Positions 1 through 8,913 are shown, counted from the stretch's first letter. The stretch: DNA of 50,951 nucleotides from Clostridiaceae bacterium (GCA_009911355.1 QXXE01000025.1:1-50951); one strand, 5' to 3'. Numbers and translations: made by a program. The notes: a model not told the origin generated them from the letters alone.

Positions 1-125
1 CTGCCCTCTGGACTCCCGGCCCTGCGCAGGCTGCGCCAGAGGGCCCTGCCCTCTGGACTCCCGCGATTTTTTTGAAAAAAAATCGAGTAAAAACTTCATT
101 CCGCCTGCGGGCGGGGCCAACCGGT
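1..125. repeat. Dispersed GC-rich palindromic repeat (copy 1)
   Basis: Copy of the repeat family found in most gaps of this window: CCAGAGGGCCCTGCCCTCTGG-like arms, then a short segment with an A/T hairpin (CGATTTTTTTG facing its complement, ending near AAAAACTTCAT) and the tail CCGCCTGCGGGCGGGG. The same A/T-hairpin version recurs at 13895-14060 and 20840-21025. It lies just downstream of prmA. Confidence 0.7.
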
Positions 126-177
126 CAACGTCTCCCTTTGATCCCATTTTGCGGGGGAAGTGTGTCAAATAAGGGGG

Positions 178-1152
178 TCAGGGGGTATTGGGCCGTGTGG
201 CGGTAAACGCCGACCAGCCGCCCGCCGCGTCCCGCGACAGGTTTTCAAAGCCCTGTCCGCGCAGCGCCGCTTCCACCTCGTCCGCCCGCCCGTCAAGGAT
301 GCCCGAGCAGATAAGCGTCCCGCCGGGGACCAGCTTGTCCCGGAACATCGGGGCCATGCCAATAATGATATCCGCGACGATATTCGCGCAGATAATCTCA
401 TAGCCGTTGCCGATTTCCTCCGCAAGCGCCGCGTCCCGCAGCGCGTCGCCGTGCAGCATGCGGCCGATTGCAACGCCGTTTTTCGCGGCGTTCTCCGCTG
501 CGCACGTGAGGCAGTGTTCGTCGATGTCGACCGCTGTGTCGGCCTTTGCGCCCAGCATCGCGGCCGCGATCGCGAGGATGCCCGAGCCCGTCCCCATATC
601 CAGCAGCCGCTCGCCGCCCTTGACCGTTTGCTCAAGCGCGCGGATGCACAGCTGTGTGGTTTCATGGCTGCCCGTGCCAAACGAGGACGCTGGATCGATT
701 TCGAGGATCTGCCGCCCATCCTGCGCTTCGCATTCCTCCCATGACGGCTTGATGAGGAACCGCTCGCCGACCGGGAAGGGCTTGAAATACTGCTTCCAGC
801 CCCATTCCCAGTCCTCCTGGCGGGTTAGCGCCACCGATGTTTCCAGACGGCCCCATGCGTCCGCTTCGTCGCGTGCTTTCAGCCCTGCGAGCCGCGCGTC
901 CAGCTCGGCAAGCCGGGCTGCCCCGTCGTCCGAATCGGGGAGGTATATTTTGATCTTGGTTTCCTGCGTAGACAGCTCCTTTTTCAGGTTTTCGTCTACA
1001 TAGTCCCAGTAGATTTCAGTGCTTTCGAGGAACTCCGCAAAGTCGGCTGCGTCCTCCAGCGCGTAGCCGTAGATTTCCATCTCATCCAGCAGCCCGGTAA
1101 CCGGGTCAATGCCCGCCGTTGAGGTGAAAATGGTGACTTCCTTCCAGTCCAT
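178..1152 (-). CDS. prmA: Ribosomal protein L11 methyltransferase PrmA
   Basis: A 324-residue protein that trimethylates ribosomal protein L11 using S-adenosylmethionine. The Rossmann motif I, LLDMGTGSGILAIA, is at about 183-196. The family segment IDPASSFGTGSHETT is at about 152-166, and the NxxA-type CANIVADI motif is near 255. Length fits the family (about 300-320). The ATG at 1152 was chosen over a start 33 bases upstream because GGAAAGGAG sits 4-5 bases before it and the product begins MDWKEVTIFT, the usual PrmA start. It stands alone on the minus strand, with repeats on both sides. Identification is secure. Confidence 0.95.
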   Translation of the reverse strand: MDWKEVTIFTSTAGIDPVTGLLDEMEIYGYALEDAADFAEFLESTEIYWDYVDENLKKELSTQETKIKIYLPDSDDGAARLAELDARLAGLKARDEADAWGRLETSVALTRQEDWEWGWKQYFKPFPVGERFLIKPSWEECEAQDGRQILEIDPASSFGTGSHETTQLCIRALEQTVKGGERLLDMGTGSGILAIAAAMLGAKADTAVDIDEHCLTCAAENAAKNGVAIGRMLHGDALRDAALAEEIGNGYEIICANIVADIIIGMAPMFRDKLVPGGTLICSGILDGRADEVEAALRGQGFENLSRDAAGGWSAFTATRPNTP

Positions 1153-1257
1153 AGCGCTCCTTTCCGCAAGGGCCTGTATTGGCAATGCGTGCCCACCGGC
1201 TTTCCATACAGGATCTTACCCTCACATCCGTAAAAACTTCCCATAGCCTGCTGCCGC

Positions 1258-1468
1258 CCGCTCACGGCGCACCCCGTCCCCGCCGCAGCGGAGAAAGGGT
1301 TTCCAAAGGGGCTAGCCCCTTTGGCGCTGTCCGCGCAGGACGCCGCCCGGCGAGGGTGCCCCCGTCCCCGCCGCAGCGGACGCCGCCCGGCGAGGGCGCC
1401 CCCGTCCCCGCCGCAGCGGACGCCGCCCGGCGAGGGTGCACCCGTCCCCGCCGCAGCAGACGGACGGC
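1258..1468. repeat. Dispersed repeat with 3 x 40-bp tandem copies
   Basis: The palindromic core AAAGGGGCTAGCCCCTTT (near 1306-1324) is followed by three near-identical 40-bp units starting at 1341, 1381 and 1421, each containing CGCCGCCCGGCGAGGG and CCCGTCCCCGCCGCAGC. This fills the gap between prmA and the gene to its right. No gene is seen. Confidence 0.75.
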
Positions 1469-2437
1469 TTACAAGCAGATCAGCCCGTATTTCTGTTCAA
1501 AATAGCGTAAAATTTCCGGCTCCAGCTCCCATGTGCCGTCATAAACCGCAATCCCATAGAACGCCCGCAGCGCCTTTTCCAGCAGCTCCGGCGTCTCCGC
1601 ACACAAGCATACGGGACGCGCGAGCATGTACAGGTCGTCCTCCAAGTCCTGCACGCCCTCCTCGTCCTCGAGCACTAGCTTGAGCACCGCCGCCTCCTCG
1701 TCCTCGGCTTCCAGCAGGCTTTCGTACAGGCGGTGGTCGCAGACGATCTCGTCCGAAACGTCGACCGTCGGCGCGATAAAGTGCGCGTCGCGCCCGTCCG
1801 GCACAAGCAGCACGTCGTCGTGGTCGCGCTCCGCGCCGCGCCAGCCACCCCAGCCCTCCAGCGCTTCGCGCAGCCCTTCCTCCGGCTCGCCGGGGGCCGG
1901 GGCGAACAGCTCCACGCCCGCGAGCGCGATGCCGTCCCGCAGCCACTGCGCAGGCAGGCGCGCGCCCACCGACAGCCGCGCATAGGGCGCAAGCCGTTCG
2001 AGCGCTTCGGACAGCTCGTCCGGCCTGCGCGCGCCGACCAGCAGCGTACTCACGCCGATGCGTTGCAGCACGCCCGCCGCCGCAACAATGTCGGTGCCGT
2101 CCGCCATGCGCCCGCCGTCAGCCGTTTCCAGCTCGGCGATCAGCGTTTTGCCGGTCAGGTCAGTCATTGCAAGCACGCAGGCGCGCAGCGCACGGAAATC
2201 CTCCGCGCCGTGCAGCAGGAAAAAGTCGGCGGGCTGCTGCGCGTCCCTGCGGAACAGCTTTTTGCAGCTGGCGATATACCGTTCAGTCTTGGGCGGTTCA
2301 AGCCCTTCGGGCACGGGCGGGCAGCGCAGCGCGTAGCCCTGCGGCAGATGCCCGTCCGGCGCGCCGTCCGAGGGGCAGGCGGCCAGCCTGCTGCCCAGCT
2401 GCGATAGGATGAGATATCGTCGGGGAATTGGCTCCAT
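1469..2437 (-). CDS. Degenerate homocysteine methyltransferase-like (MetH-type) protein
   Basis: A 322-residue acidic protein. The ATG at 2437 is preceded by AAGGAGAAC. Residues about 90-180 (GKTLIAELETADGGRM through the segment around ERLAPYARLSVGARLPA) resemble the later strands of the homocysteine S-methyltransferase barrel of cobalamin-dependent methionine synthase. The C-terminal 45 residues (AETPELLEKALRAFYG, then FEQKYGLICL) resemble the middle of the pterin-binding domain (DPEALEAALRAYNGKP... KYGA). The zinc-ligand cysteines of active homocysteine methyltransferases (a C and a later GGCC) are not visible, so catalysis is doubtful. I infer a shortened, possibly regulatory or structural derivative. 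It could also be an unrelated clostridial family. The resemblance is from memory, not alignment. Confidence 0.45.
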   Translation of the reverse strand: MEPIPRRYLILSQLGSRLAACPSDGAPDGHLPQGYALRCPPVPEGLEPPKTERYIASCKKLFRRDAQQPADFFLLHGAEDFRALRACVLAMTDLTGKTLIAELETADGGRMADGTDIVAAAGVLQRIGVSTLLVGARRPDELSEALERLAPYARLSVGARLPAQWLRDGIALAGVELFAPAPGEPEEGLREALEGWGGWRGAERDHDDVLLVPDGRDAHFIAPTVDVSDEIVCDHRLYESLLEAEDEEAAVLKLVLEDEEGVQDLEDDLYMLARPVCLCAETPELLEKALRAFYGIAVYDGTWELEPEILRYFEQKYGLICL

Positions 2438-2466
2438 GTTCAGTTCTCCTTATCTTCCGTCGGTTT

Positions 2467-2857
2467 GATACGTGCGCCTGCGGCGCGTGATACCGCCCAT
2501 CTATGGTGTGTGATGCCGCGCGCCTGCGCCTTGTGATGCCGCGCGTCTGCTGTGTGTGATGCCGTGCGCCTGCGCCGTGTGATGCCGCGCGGCTGCGGTG
2601 TTGTGATGCCGTGCGCCTGCGCCGTGTGATGCCGCGCGGCTGCGCCGTGTGATGTCGCGCGGCTACGGTGTGTGATGCCGCGCGGCTGCGCCGTGTGATG
2701 CCGTGCGGCTGCGGCGTGTGATGCCGTGCGGCTGCGGCGTATGATGTCGCGCGCCTGCGCCGTGTGATGCCGCGCGGCTGCGGCGTATGATGTCGCGCAG
2801 CTGCGGCGTATTATGCCGCGCGTCTGCGGCGCGTTATGCCGCGCGCCAGCTGCCGTC
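2467..2857. repeat. 23-bp minisatellite, about 17 copies
   Basis: Tandem units begin at 2467, 2489, 2512, 2535, 2558, 2581, 2605, 2628, 2651, 2674, 2697, 2720, 2743, 2766, 2789, 2812 and 2835. The spacing is 23 bases, with one 22 and one 24. The unit is approximately GATGCCGCGCGGCTGCGCCG plus TGT, and most copies contain the self-complementary GCCGCGCGGC or a one-base variant. The last unit includes the stop codon of the S41 protease gene, so the array looks seeded from that gene's 3' end. The period is not a multiple of three and no unique spacers exist, so it is neither a coding repeat nor a CRISPR. Confidence 0.9.
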
Positions 2858-4318
2858 AGCCTGCGGCGTATAGCGCAGCGGCTTCGCCGCGTCCTTGCGC
2901 GCACGCTCAAGCGCCTGTTCCAGCGCGTTGTCCACGTAGCTGTCCGAGACCGTGGAAAGCGCGCCGTCGAGCGTTTCCAGCATCCCGGTATCGGCGCACA
3001 GCGTCTGCGGGAGCCCCATTTTCTGTTGGAAGGCGCGCACTGCGCCGAGCACCTCGGCGTTGAGCGTATCGCCTGCCGTATCCAGCAGGCCGAGCAGGCG
3101 CAGCCGTTCGGTGAGTGCGCGAACCGGCTCGCCCTGCTCGCCGAACAGCAGCGGGCGGCTGGTTTGGAGGGCGGGCATCCCGGCGAGGTATTCGGAGACC
3201 TCCGCGACCGGCTTGGCTTCCACGTTCGGGGCGATGCCCTTGCCTTCCCAGACGCCGCTTTTGGGGGCGCTCATTTCCATTGTGGTAATGACGAGGCTGT
3301 CCCCGCTCGCGAGCTTGAGGTGGTATTGGCCCTGCGACTTGCCGTAGGTTTTTTCGCCGATAAGCACGCCTGCGCCGTTGTCCTTGAGGCAGGCGGCGAC
3401 CATTTCGGCCGCTGAGGCGGTGCCGCCGTCAACCAGCACGTAGAGGCCGTTGAGGGGGAGCCCGCCGCCGTCGCTGCTGGAAACCTGGGAGCCGCCCTGG
3501 TCGCGCCGCCAGCGGCAGGTGACCATTGTGACCGGTTTCGTGAGGATTTTGTTGAGCACTTCAAGCCCTGCGTCGACCAGTCCGCCGCCGTTGCCGCGCA
3601 GGTCGAGGATGACGGCGGCGGTATTTTTTTCATCCAGCCCGTCCCAGATTTCCACGAAGTGGGCCGCGTCGTCCATAGTGCCGAAGGCTTCGATGCGGAT
3701 ATATTCGATGCCGTCGGAGAGGGTCTGTGACCAGACGTAGTCGCCGTAGATTGCGCGGCGGCGGACGGAGAAGGACATTTCGCGTCCTGCGCGGGTGATG
3801 GTGAGGTCGGCGGAAGAGCCGGGCTCGCCGCGCAGCAGTTCCCCGGCTTCCTCGAGGGTTTTGCCGGCAAGCGGGGTACCGTCGACGGCGGTGAGCACGT
3901 CGCCTGCGAGGATGCCGGCTTCTTTGGCGGGGCCGCCGAAGTTGACTTCGCGGATGACGACGCTACTGTCCTGCATGGTAACGGTGATACCGATGCCGAC
4001 ATAGTCGGTGGTCAAGGTGCTGAAGCTGTTGCTGTAGTCCTCTTGGGAGAGGTAGAAGGAGTGGGTATCATGCTGTTCAAGGATTTCGTTGACGACCTCG
4101 GTGAAGTCCTCGCCGCCGTCGATGCGGGCGTTGTAGGAGGCGCGCTGCTGGTCGGAGAGGGGGTTATCTTCGGCAAACAGGCCGTAGCGTTCGATTTGGT
4201 AGAGGACGCCGTCGAATTTCGTCTCAATTTTGCTGGCGTCCAGGGCTGCTGCGCTTGATGCGAGCAGCGCTGCTGTGAGGAAGGCGGCGCAGGCGCGCCG
4301 CAGTATATTTTTCAGCAT
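2834..4318 (-). CDS. S41 carboxyl-terminal processing protease with PDZ and peptidoglycan-binding domains
   Basis: A 494-residue exported serine protease of the CtpA/CtpB class, which trims envelope proteins. Order of parts: signal peptide 1-26 (RRACAAFLTAALLASSAAA), PDZ domain about 105-180 (VGIGITV ... GGPAKEAGILAGD), S41 core about 205-365 with catalytic serine in GGTASAAEM (S302) and lysine in TYGKSQGQ (K327), and a C-terminal peptidoglycan_binding_1-like helix bundle about 395-460 (GEPVRALTERLRLLGLL ... FQQKMGLP). The start is the ATG at 4318 with AGAAAGGAAAG upstream. An ATG 30 bases earlier lacks a site. The final codons lie inside the 23-bp minisatellite, so this 3' end may vary between strains. 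The exact substrate is unknown. Confidence 0.9.
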   Translation of the reverse strand: MLKNILRRACAAFLTAALLASSAAALDASKIETKFDGVLYQIERYGLFAEDNPLSDQQRASYNARIDGGEDFTEVVNEILEQHDTHSFYLSQEDYSNSFSTLTTDYVGIGITVTMQDSSVVIREVNFGGPAKEAGILAGDVLTAVDGTPLAGKTLEEAGELLRGEPGSSADLTITRAGREMSFSVRRRAIYGDYVWSQTLSDGIEYIRIEAFGTMDDAAHFVEIWDGLDEKNTAAVILDLRGNGGGLVDAGLEVLNKILTKPVTMVTCRWRRDQGGSQVSSSDGGGLPLNGLYVLVDGGTASAAEMVAACLKDNGAGVLIGEKTYGKSQGQYHLKLASGDSLVITTMEMSAPKSGVWEGKGIAPNVEAKPVAEVSEYLAGMPALQTSRPLLFGEQGEPVRALTERLRLLGLLDTAGDTLNAEVLGAVRAFQQKMGLPQTLCADTGMLETLDGALSTVSDSYVDNALEQALERARKDAAKPLRYTPQADGSWRAA

Positions 4319-4351
4319 ATCTTTCCTTTCTGAGTGATGTGAGTCCATGCA

Positions 4352-4525
4352 CCACTGGGGCTCTGCCCCAGACCCCGCGCCTGCGCGGCGGGCGCCAGAG
4401 GGGCTAACCCCTCTGGACTCCCTTTTACCGCCTGCGGGCGGGGACGGGGGATGAATTAGGGTGATTCTCTAATTTTCAGCTGTCCAGCGGCCAGCCCGCC
4501 ATAAGAACAGCGGGCTGGCCGGGTT
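4352..4525. repeat. Composite dispersed repeat with GGCCAGCCCGC hairpin
   Basis: Module A (GGGGCTCTGCCCCAGACCCC, CCAGAGGGGCTAACCCCTCTGG, CCGCCTGCGGGCGGGG) is followed by module B, a hairpin at about 4489-4522 with arms GGCCAGCCCGC and GCGGGCTGGCC around the loop CATAAGAACA. It sits between argS and the S41 gene. The loop differs by one base from the other B copies. Confidence 0.8.
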
Positions 4526-4586
4526 TCATCCCCGCCGGGAACCGGCTCGTCCCCATCTGCGGGGAAACTGTCATTTCAGGTAACCG

Positions 4587-6263
4587 TTACATCCGCTCGG
4601 GCGCTTCTACGCCGATAATGGTAAGCACGTTTTCAATCGCCTGCCGCGTCGCGCAGCACAGCGCCAGCCTTGCGTCCCGCAACGCCGGTTCCGCGTCCTT
4701 GATGCGGCAGGAATCGTAGAATTTATGATAGCGGCTCGCGAGAAGCACGCCGAACTTGTTCAGCTTCGAGGGGTCGCGGTCGCGCGCCGCAAGCAGGATT
4801 TCATCCGGCAGCAGCGCAATCGCCTTGATCAGCTGCTTTTCGTCCTCGTGCGTCAGCAGCGTCAGGTCGGGCTCTCCCGCCCCCGCTTCCACGCCCCGCA
4901 GCACCGAGCAGATCCGCGCATGGGCATACTGCACATAATAAAGCGGGTTCTCCGAGTCCTGCTTGACCGCAAGGTCGAGATCGAATTCCATCTGCGTCTC
5001 CGCCGCGCGGGAGTTGAAGAAAAACCGCGCCGCGTCTACCGGGATTTCGTCCAGCAGGTCAGAAAGCGTCAGGCTCTTGCCCGTCCGCTTGGACATGCGC
5101 ACAACCTCGCCGCCCTGCATCATCCGTACCAGCTGCATCAGCACGATTTCCAGCCGGTGCGTGCCATCAAGCCCAACCGCGTCCAGCGCCCTTTGCAGCC
5201 GCGCGACATGCCCATGATGATCCGCGCCCCAGATGTTAATCACACGGTCAAAGCCGCGCACCTCGAACTTGTTACGGTGATAGGCGATATCGGCAGCGAA
5301 ATATGTGTAAAAGCCGTTCGCGCGGCGCAATACGTCATCCTTATCACAGCCGAAATCGGTTGAGCGCAGCCACAGCGCACCGTCCTTTTCGTAGGTCGCG
5401 CCCGCCTTTTCAAGCATCCCGACCGTATCCGCAACAAAGCCGCTGTCATGCAGGCCCGATTCGCGGAACCATACGTCGTATTTGATTTTATAGCGCTCAA
5501 GATCGCGCTCCATCTTCGCAATATTTGCAGGCAAGCCGTATTCCACAATCAGCTGGCGGCGCGCTTCAGGCTCCATATCAAGCAGCTTTTCGCCGTGCAG
5601 GCGGATCAGCTCCTCCGCCAGCTCGCGGATATCCGCGCCCTGATACCAGCTGGGGTCAAACTCGACCGCGTCCTCGCCGCGCAGCGCCTGGAGATAGCGC
5701 CCTTCCACCGAATGGGCAAATTTGTCGACCTGGTTGCCTGCGTCGTTGATATAGAATTCGCGGGTCACGTCGTTGCCCGCCCACGCGAGCACTTCGGCCA
5801 GGCAGTCGCCCAGCACGCCGCCGCGCGCATTGCCCATATGCATCGGGCCGGTCGGGTTCGCCGACACGAATTCCACCATAATCTTTTCCGGGTTTTCGGC
5901 GGTAGTCTTGCCGTAATCCGCGCCCATCTGGGAAACCGCTTGGAGCGCCTCGGCATACCAGCCCATGCCCAGCGTGAAATTCAGGAAGCCAGGGCCCGCA
6001 ATCGTAACGCGCTCAAAGCAGGTGCCCGCGAGCTCCATATGCGCAAGCAGCGCGTCCGCGATTTTGCGCGGGGCCATGCGCAGCGGCTTCGCGCACTGCA
6101 TCGCAAAGGTCGACGCCCAGTCGCCGTTCGCCGCGTCCTTCGGCGTTTCGACCGCGACCGCGGGCGTTTCGGCTTCCGGCAGCTCCCCGGCCTGCACCGC
6201 CGCCCGATAGGCCGCGCCTACTACCTCCGCCGCCTGGCGGCGGGCATTCTCCATCAAATTCAT
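4587..6263 (-). CDS. argS: Arginyl-tRNA synthetase
   Basis: A 558-residue class I synthetase that charges tRNA-Arg in the cytoplasm. The HIGH-type motif is within SANPTGPMHMGNARGG (about 134-149). The KMSKS-type loop MSKRTGK is at about 390-396, and the C-terminal anticodon-binding helical domain ends in IIGVEAPERM. The N-terminal additional domain (GDWASTFAMQCAKPLRMAPRKIA) is present. The ATG at 6263 was chosen because GGAGAG lies 8 bases upstream and the product begins at the normal place. A longer open frame upstream has no such support. The DUF1934 gene upstream is its usual clostridial and Bacillus (ywiB) partner. Confidence 0.96.
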   Translation of the reverse strand: MNLMENARRQAAEVVGAAYRAAVQAGELPEAETPAVAVETPKDAANGDWASTFAMQCAKPLRMAPRKIADALLAHMELAGTCFERVTIAGPGFLNFTLGMGWYAEALQAVSQMGADYGKTTAENPEKIMVEFVSANPTGPMHMGNARGGVLGDCLAEVLAWAGNDVTREFYINDAGNQVDKFAHSVEGRYLQALRGEDAVEFDPSWYQGADIRELAEELIRLHGEKLLDMEPEARRQLIVEYGLPANIAKMERDLERYKIKYDVWFRESGLHDSGFVADTVGMLEKAGATYEKDGALWLRSTDFGCDKDDVLRRANGFYTYFAADIAYHRNKFEVRGFDRVINIWGADHHGHVARLQRALDAVGLDGTHRLEIVLMQLVRMMQGGEVVRMSKRTGKSLTLSDLLDEIPVDAARFFFNSRAAETQMEFDLDLAVKQDSENPLYYVQYAHARICSVLRGVEAGAGEPDLTLLTHEDEKQLIKAIALLPDEILLAARDRDPSKLNKFGVLLASRYHKFYDSCRIKDAEPALRDARLALCCATRQAIENVLTIIGVEAPERM

Positions 6264-6399
6264 GTGTTCACTCTCCGTTATTTTCCTTGTGATATTCCCT
6301 GAAACCCTATTTATGCTGATATAAAAACTCGCCGCAGCTTCCCGCATCGTCCTGCCGTCCTTTTGGCAGGACGATGCAGCACGCACAAACGCCGGCTGC

Positions 6400-6510
6400 C
6401 GCACCCATTCCCCGCCGCAGCGGAGAAAGGGAGTCCAGAGGGGCTAGCCCCTCTGGCGCTGCCCCGCGCAGGGGCCGGGGCCTGGGGCAGCGCCCCAGCG
6501 TAACCCCAGA
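6400..6510. repeat. Dispersed GC-rich palindromic repeat
   Basis: Module A copy between argS and the DUF1934 gene: CCCGCCGCAGCGG, then GTCCAGAGGGGCTAGCCCCT, then GCCCCGCGCAGGGGC and GGGGCAGCGCCCC. It can form several strong stems. No U-tract follows them, so a terminator role is uncertain. Confidence 0.7.
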
Positions 6511-6520
6511 ACAGGCGCGG

Positions 6521-6949
6521 CTATTCAGGCATCGCGGCAACCGTCATTTCCAGGTGGGTTTCGCCAACCAGTGAATTGTCCACCTCGAGCGTGTAGTCAA
6601 TTTCCAAAAAGCCGCCGTCCATGCTGACCGTGTTCCGCAGCCTGGAAGTGTGGGTAGAAATCGTCATTGCACCAAAGGGGGTCTGGTAAAGCCCGACATG
6701 GCGCTCATTCTCGGAAAAAAGCAGCTCCGACGGGCTGCTCCCCACTCGCACAACCGCCGCCTCCTTGCCACTGAGCTTGACCGTTGTCCGGTTGCCCTCC
6801 CAGCCGGTGACTTCGCTTTCCTCATACACAATATAATATTTTCCCCTACGGCAGTAAAGCGTTGCCGCAGTGACCAGGTCGACCTTGTCAATCTCGCAGC
6901 CCTCAAAACGCTGCGTCGACGAAATCGACAGCCATACGTCCTTTTTCAT
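6521..6949 (-). CDS. DUF1934 (YwiB-like) beta-barrel protein
   Basis: A 142-residue protein of the DUF1934 family, a small calycin-like barrel of unknown function. Hallmarks seen: an N-terminal beta strand (VWLSISSTQRFEG), YYIVYEESEVTGWEG near 38-52, and the RVGSSPSELLFSENERH and YQTPFGAMTISTHTSRL segments near 68-105. These match the family's usual EESE and TPYG-type blocks. It lies 40 bases after murI and ahead of argS, as in many Firmicutes, so it is probably co-transcribed with ddl-murI. The ribosome binding site (AGGACAGAAGG) is poorly placed but no better start exists. Confidence 0.8.
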   Translation of the reverse strand: MKKDVWLSISSTQRFEGCEIDKVDLVTAATLYCRRGKYYIVYEESEVTGWEGNRTTVKLSGKEAAVVRVGSSPSELLFSENERHVGLYQTPFGAMTISTHTSRLRNTVSMDGGFLEIDYTLEVDNSLVGETHLEMTVAAMPE

Positions 6950-6988
6950 CCTTCTGTCCTCACTTTCCGGTGTCCGCAGCCGCCCCTT

Positions 6989-7789
6989 TTATAAAGAGGC
7001 GATTTCAACCTGCTCGACCGGCTCGGTAATCTCTTCATCCAAGAAGAGCGCAGCGAGCTGCCGGAAGGAAGCCGGGTCGTCAGACACAAAATAACGCGTC
7101 CGCCCGCGCCCGCGCCCTGCGGGCACCAGCATGCCGCGCGCCGCGTCAGCCGCCGCCGCGCCTGCATCAACAAGCGTCACATCCGGGCCCATATAAGACG
7201 CAATCACACTGCGCAGGAGCGGGTAATGGGTGCAGCCCAGGATCAGCGTGTCAACCCCCTCGCCCTTGAGCGCCGAAAGGTATTCGCGCACAATCGTTTC
7301 AATGACCACGTCCCCGCGCTGGACACGCCCGTTTTCCACAAGCGGCACAAACAGCGGGCAGGCCCGGGTAAAGACGCGCAGCTCCGGACGGGCGGTCAGC
7401 AGCATCCGCTCATAAACGCCCGATCGGATGCTGCCGGAAGTCCCAATCACGCCGACGCGCCCACTGCGTGTAACGCGCAGCGCCTGCGCGCAGGCCGGCC
7501 ATACCACGCCGATCACAGGGATATCGCACTCGGCGGCAAGGGTGTCAAGCGCAACGGTCGAGACCGTGCCGCAGGCAATCACGATCGCCTTGATATCAAA
7601 AGAGCGGAGGAACGCCACGTCCTGCCGGGCATAGCGGATAATCGTTTCGGGCGAGCGTGTGCCGTAGGGGACGCGGCCGGTGTCGCCGAAATAGATAATG
7701 CTCTCGGCGGGCATGGCTTCGTGCAGGCGGCGCACGGTAGTCAGCCCGCCAAGGCCGGAATCGAACACCCCGATGGGCCGGTTATCCAT
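6989..7789 (-). CDS. murI: Glutamate racemase
   Basis: A 266-residue cofactor-independent racemase making D-glutamate for peptidoglycan. The two catalytic cysteines are C73 in IACGTVST and C186 in LGCTHYPLL. D10 in VFDSGLGG and the YFGDTGRVPYG loop are also present. The first cysteine motif reads ACGT rather than the textbook ACNT, a variant seen in clostridial members. The start at 7789 overlaps the end of ddl by 8 bases, so the two are translationally coupled. The open frame continues upstream of this ATG but that part is antisense-like sequence over ddl. Confidence 0.94.
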   Translation of the reverse strand: MDNRPIGVFDSGLGGLTTVRRLHEAMPAESIIYFGDTGRVPYGTRSPETIIRYARQDVAFLRSFDIKAIVIACGTVSTVALDTLAAECDIPVIGVVWPACAQALRVTRSGRVGVIGTSGSIRSGVYERMLLTARPELRVFTRACPLFVPLVENGRVQRGDVVIETIVREYLSALKGEGVDTLILGCTHYPLLRSVIASYMGPDVTLVDAGAAAADAARGMLVPAGRGRGRTRYFVSDDPASFRQLAALFLDEEITEPVEQVEIASL

Positions 7790-8858
7790 GCGCGCCCTCC
7801 CCCGCTGCAAAGCCGATGAGCAGGTCAAGCAGGCGCGTGAAGCCGATTCCCTCGTGGGCAAACAGCTTGGGGTACATCGAAATGGAAGTAAAGCCGGGGA
7901 TGGTATTGATTTCGTTGAAGACAATTTCATGGGTATCGCGGGTGCAGAAGAAATCGACGCGGGAAAGCCCCTCGCAGCCCAGCGCCTGATAGACGCGCAC
8001 CGCAGCAGCGCGCACCGTTTCCATCGCCGCGTCCGGGATGCGCGCGGGGATGTACAGCTTGGAACTGTCATCGCGGTATTTTGCGTCAAAGGTGTAGAAC
8101 TCCTGCGCGGGCGCGATCTCACCCGCAAGGGAAGCCGTGGGGCTGAGGTTGCCAAGCACAGCGACCTCGATCTCCTGCCCGTCGATGAACTCCTCTACGA
8201 GTACCTTCGCGTCCCACCTGAAGGCTTCCTCGAGCCCCGCGAGCAGCTGTGCTTCGTCCTGCGCGGCGGCCACGCCGACCGAGGAGCCCGAGGAGCAGGG
8301 CTTGACGAAGACCGGCCAGCTGCCAATGGCGGATGCCGCTGCCTGGGCCGCAGCCTGCGGGTCACGGCGGAAATCATGCGCGGATACAATGGCGTAAGCG
8401 GCCTGGCGCACGCCCGCCTGCGCGGCAAGCAGCTTAGTCAGGCTTTTATCCATCGATACGGCGCTTGCGGCAACGCCCGGGCCGACAAACGGGATACCGG
8501 CGAGCGTACACAGCCCCTGGATGGTGCCGTCCTCGCCGCCCGCGCCGTGGAGCACGGGGAAAATGCAGTCAAGGGCGATCACCTCCGCGCCCGATTCGCG
8601 CAGCACATACAGCCCGTGGATGCCCCGGTCGGGCGGGAGCAGCACGGGGACAATGCCAGGGGTGGCTTCCCAGGAGCCGTCCTCGACCTGCCCGGGGTCA
8701 ATGCTTTCGCAGAGGAACCATTTGCCCTCCCGCGTGATGCCGACCGGAAGCACGCGGTACTTGCCCCGGTCGAGGTTGCGCAGCACCGCCGCCGCCGAAA
8801 GCAAGGAAATTTCGTGCTCATTCGACACGCCGCCGAATAAAATCGCTAAATTCATCAT
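7782..8858 (-). CDS. ddl: D-alanine--D-alanine ligase
   Basis: A 358-residue ATP-grasp ligase forming the D-Ala-D-Ala dipeptide for peptidoglycan. Motifs: N-terminal MNLAILFGGVSNEHEISL, HGAGGEDGTIQG near 90-101, KPCSSGSSVGV in the ATP-grasp part, and the C-terminal FNEINTIPGFTSISMYPKL. The ATG at 8858 (followed directly by a second ATG) has AAAAAGGTG about 11 bases upstream. The GTG at 8870 is too close to that site. First gene of the ddl-murI-DUF1934 run, with a good promoter at 8914-8942. Side-by-side with murI, so the unit supplies both D-amino acid precursors. Confidence 0.95.
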   Translation of the reverse strand: MMNLAILFGGVSNEHEISLLSAAAVLRNLDRGKYRVLPVGITREGKWFLCESIDPGQVEDGSWEATPGIVPVLLPPDRGIHGLYVLRESGAEVIALDCIFPVLHGAGGEDGTIQGLCTLAGIPFVGPGVAASAVSMDKSLTKLLAAQAGVRQAAYAIVSAHDFRRDPQAAAQAAASAIGSWPVFVKPCSSGSSVGVAAAQDEAQLLAGLEEAFRWDAKVLVEEFIDGQEIEVAVLGNLSPTASLAGEIAPAQEFYTFDAKYRDDSSKLYIPARIPDAAMETVRAAAVRVYQALGCEGLSRVDFFCTRDTHEIVFNEINTIPGFTSISMYPKLFAHEGIGFTRLLDLLIGFAAGEGAHG

Positions 8859-8913
8859 GTAATGTGACACACCTTTTTATGTGGTTTGATTTGACCGAAT
8901 GATTTCAGTATCC

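Noticed and set aside
2440..2910. Arginine/histidine-rich reading frame across the 23-bp array, and the idea of a CRISPR array
   Set aside because: The frame is a by-product of the repeat, with no ribosome binding site of its own. The units abut with no unique spacers and no cas genes are present.
7560..7580. ACGT in place of ACNT at the MurI active site as a defect
   Set aside because: The cysteine is intact and this substitution is familiar in clostridial racemases.
6989..8155. Extended N-terminus for murI
   Set aside because: The extra residues are an out-of-frame reading of ddl. The normal racemase start with the overlap to ddl is at 7789.
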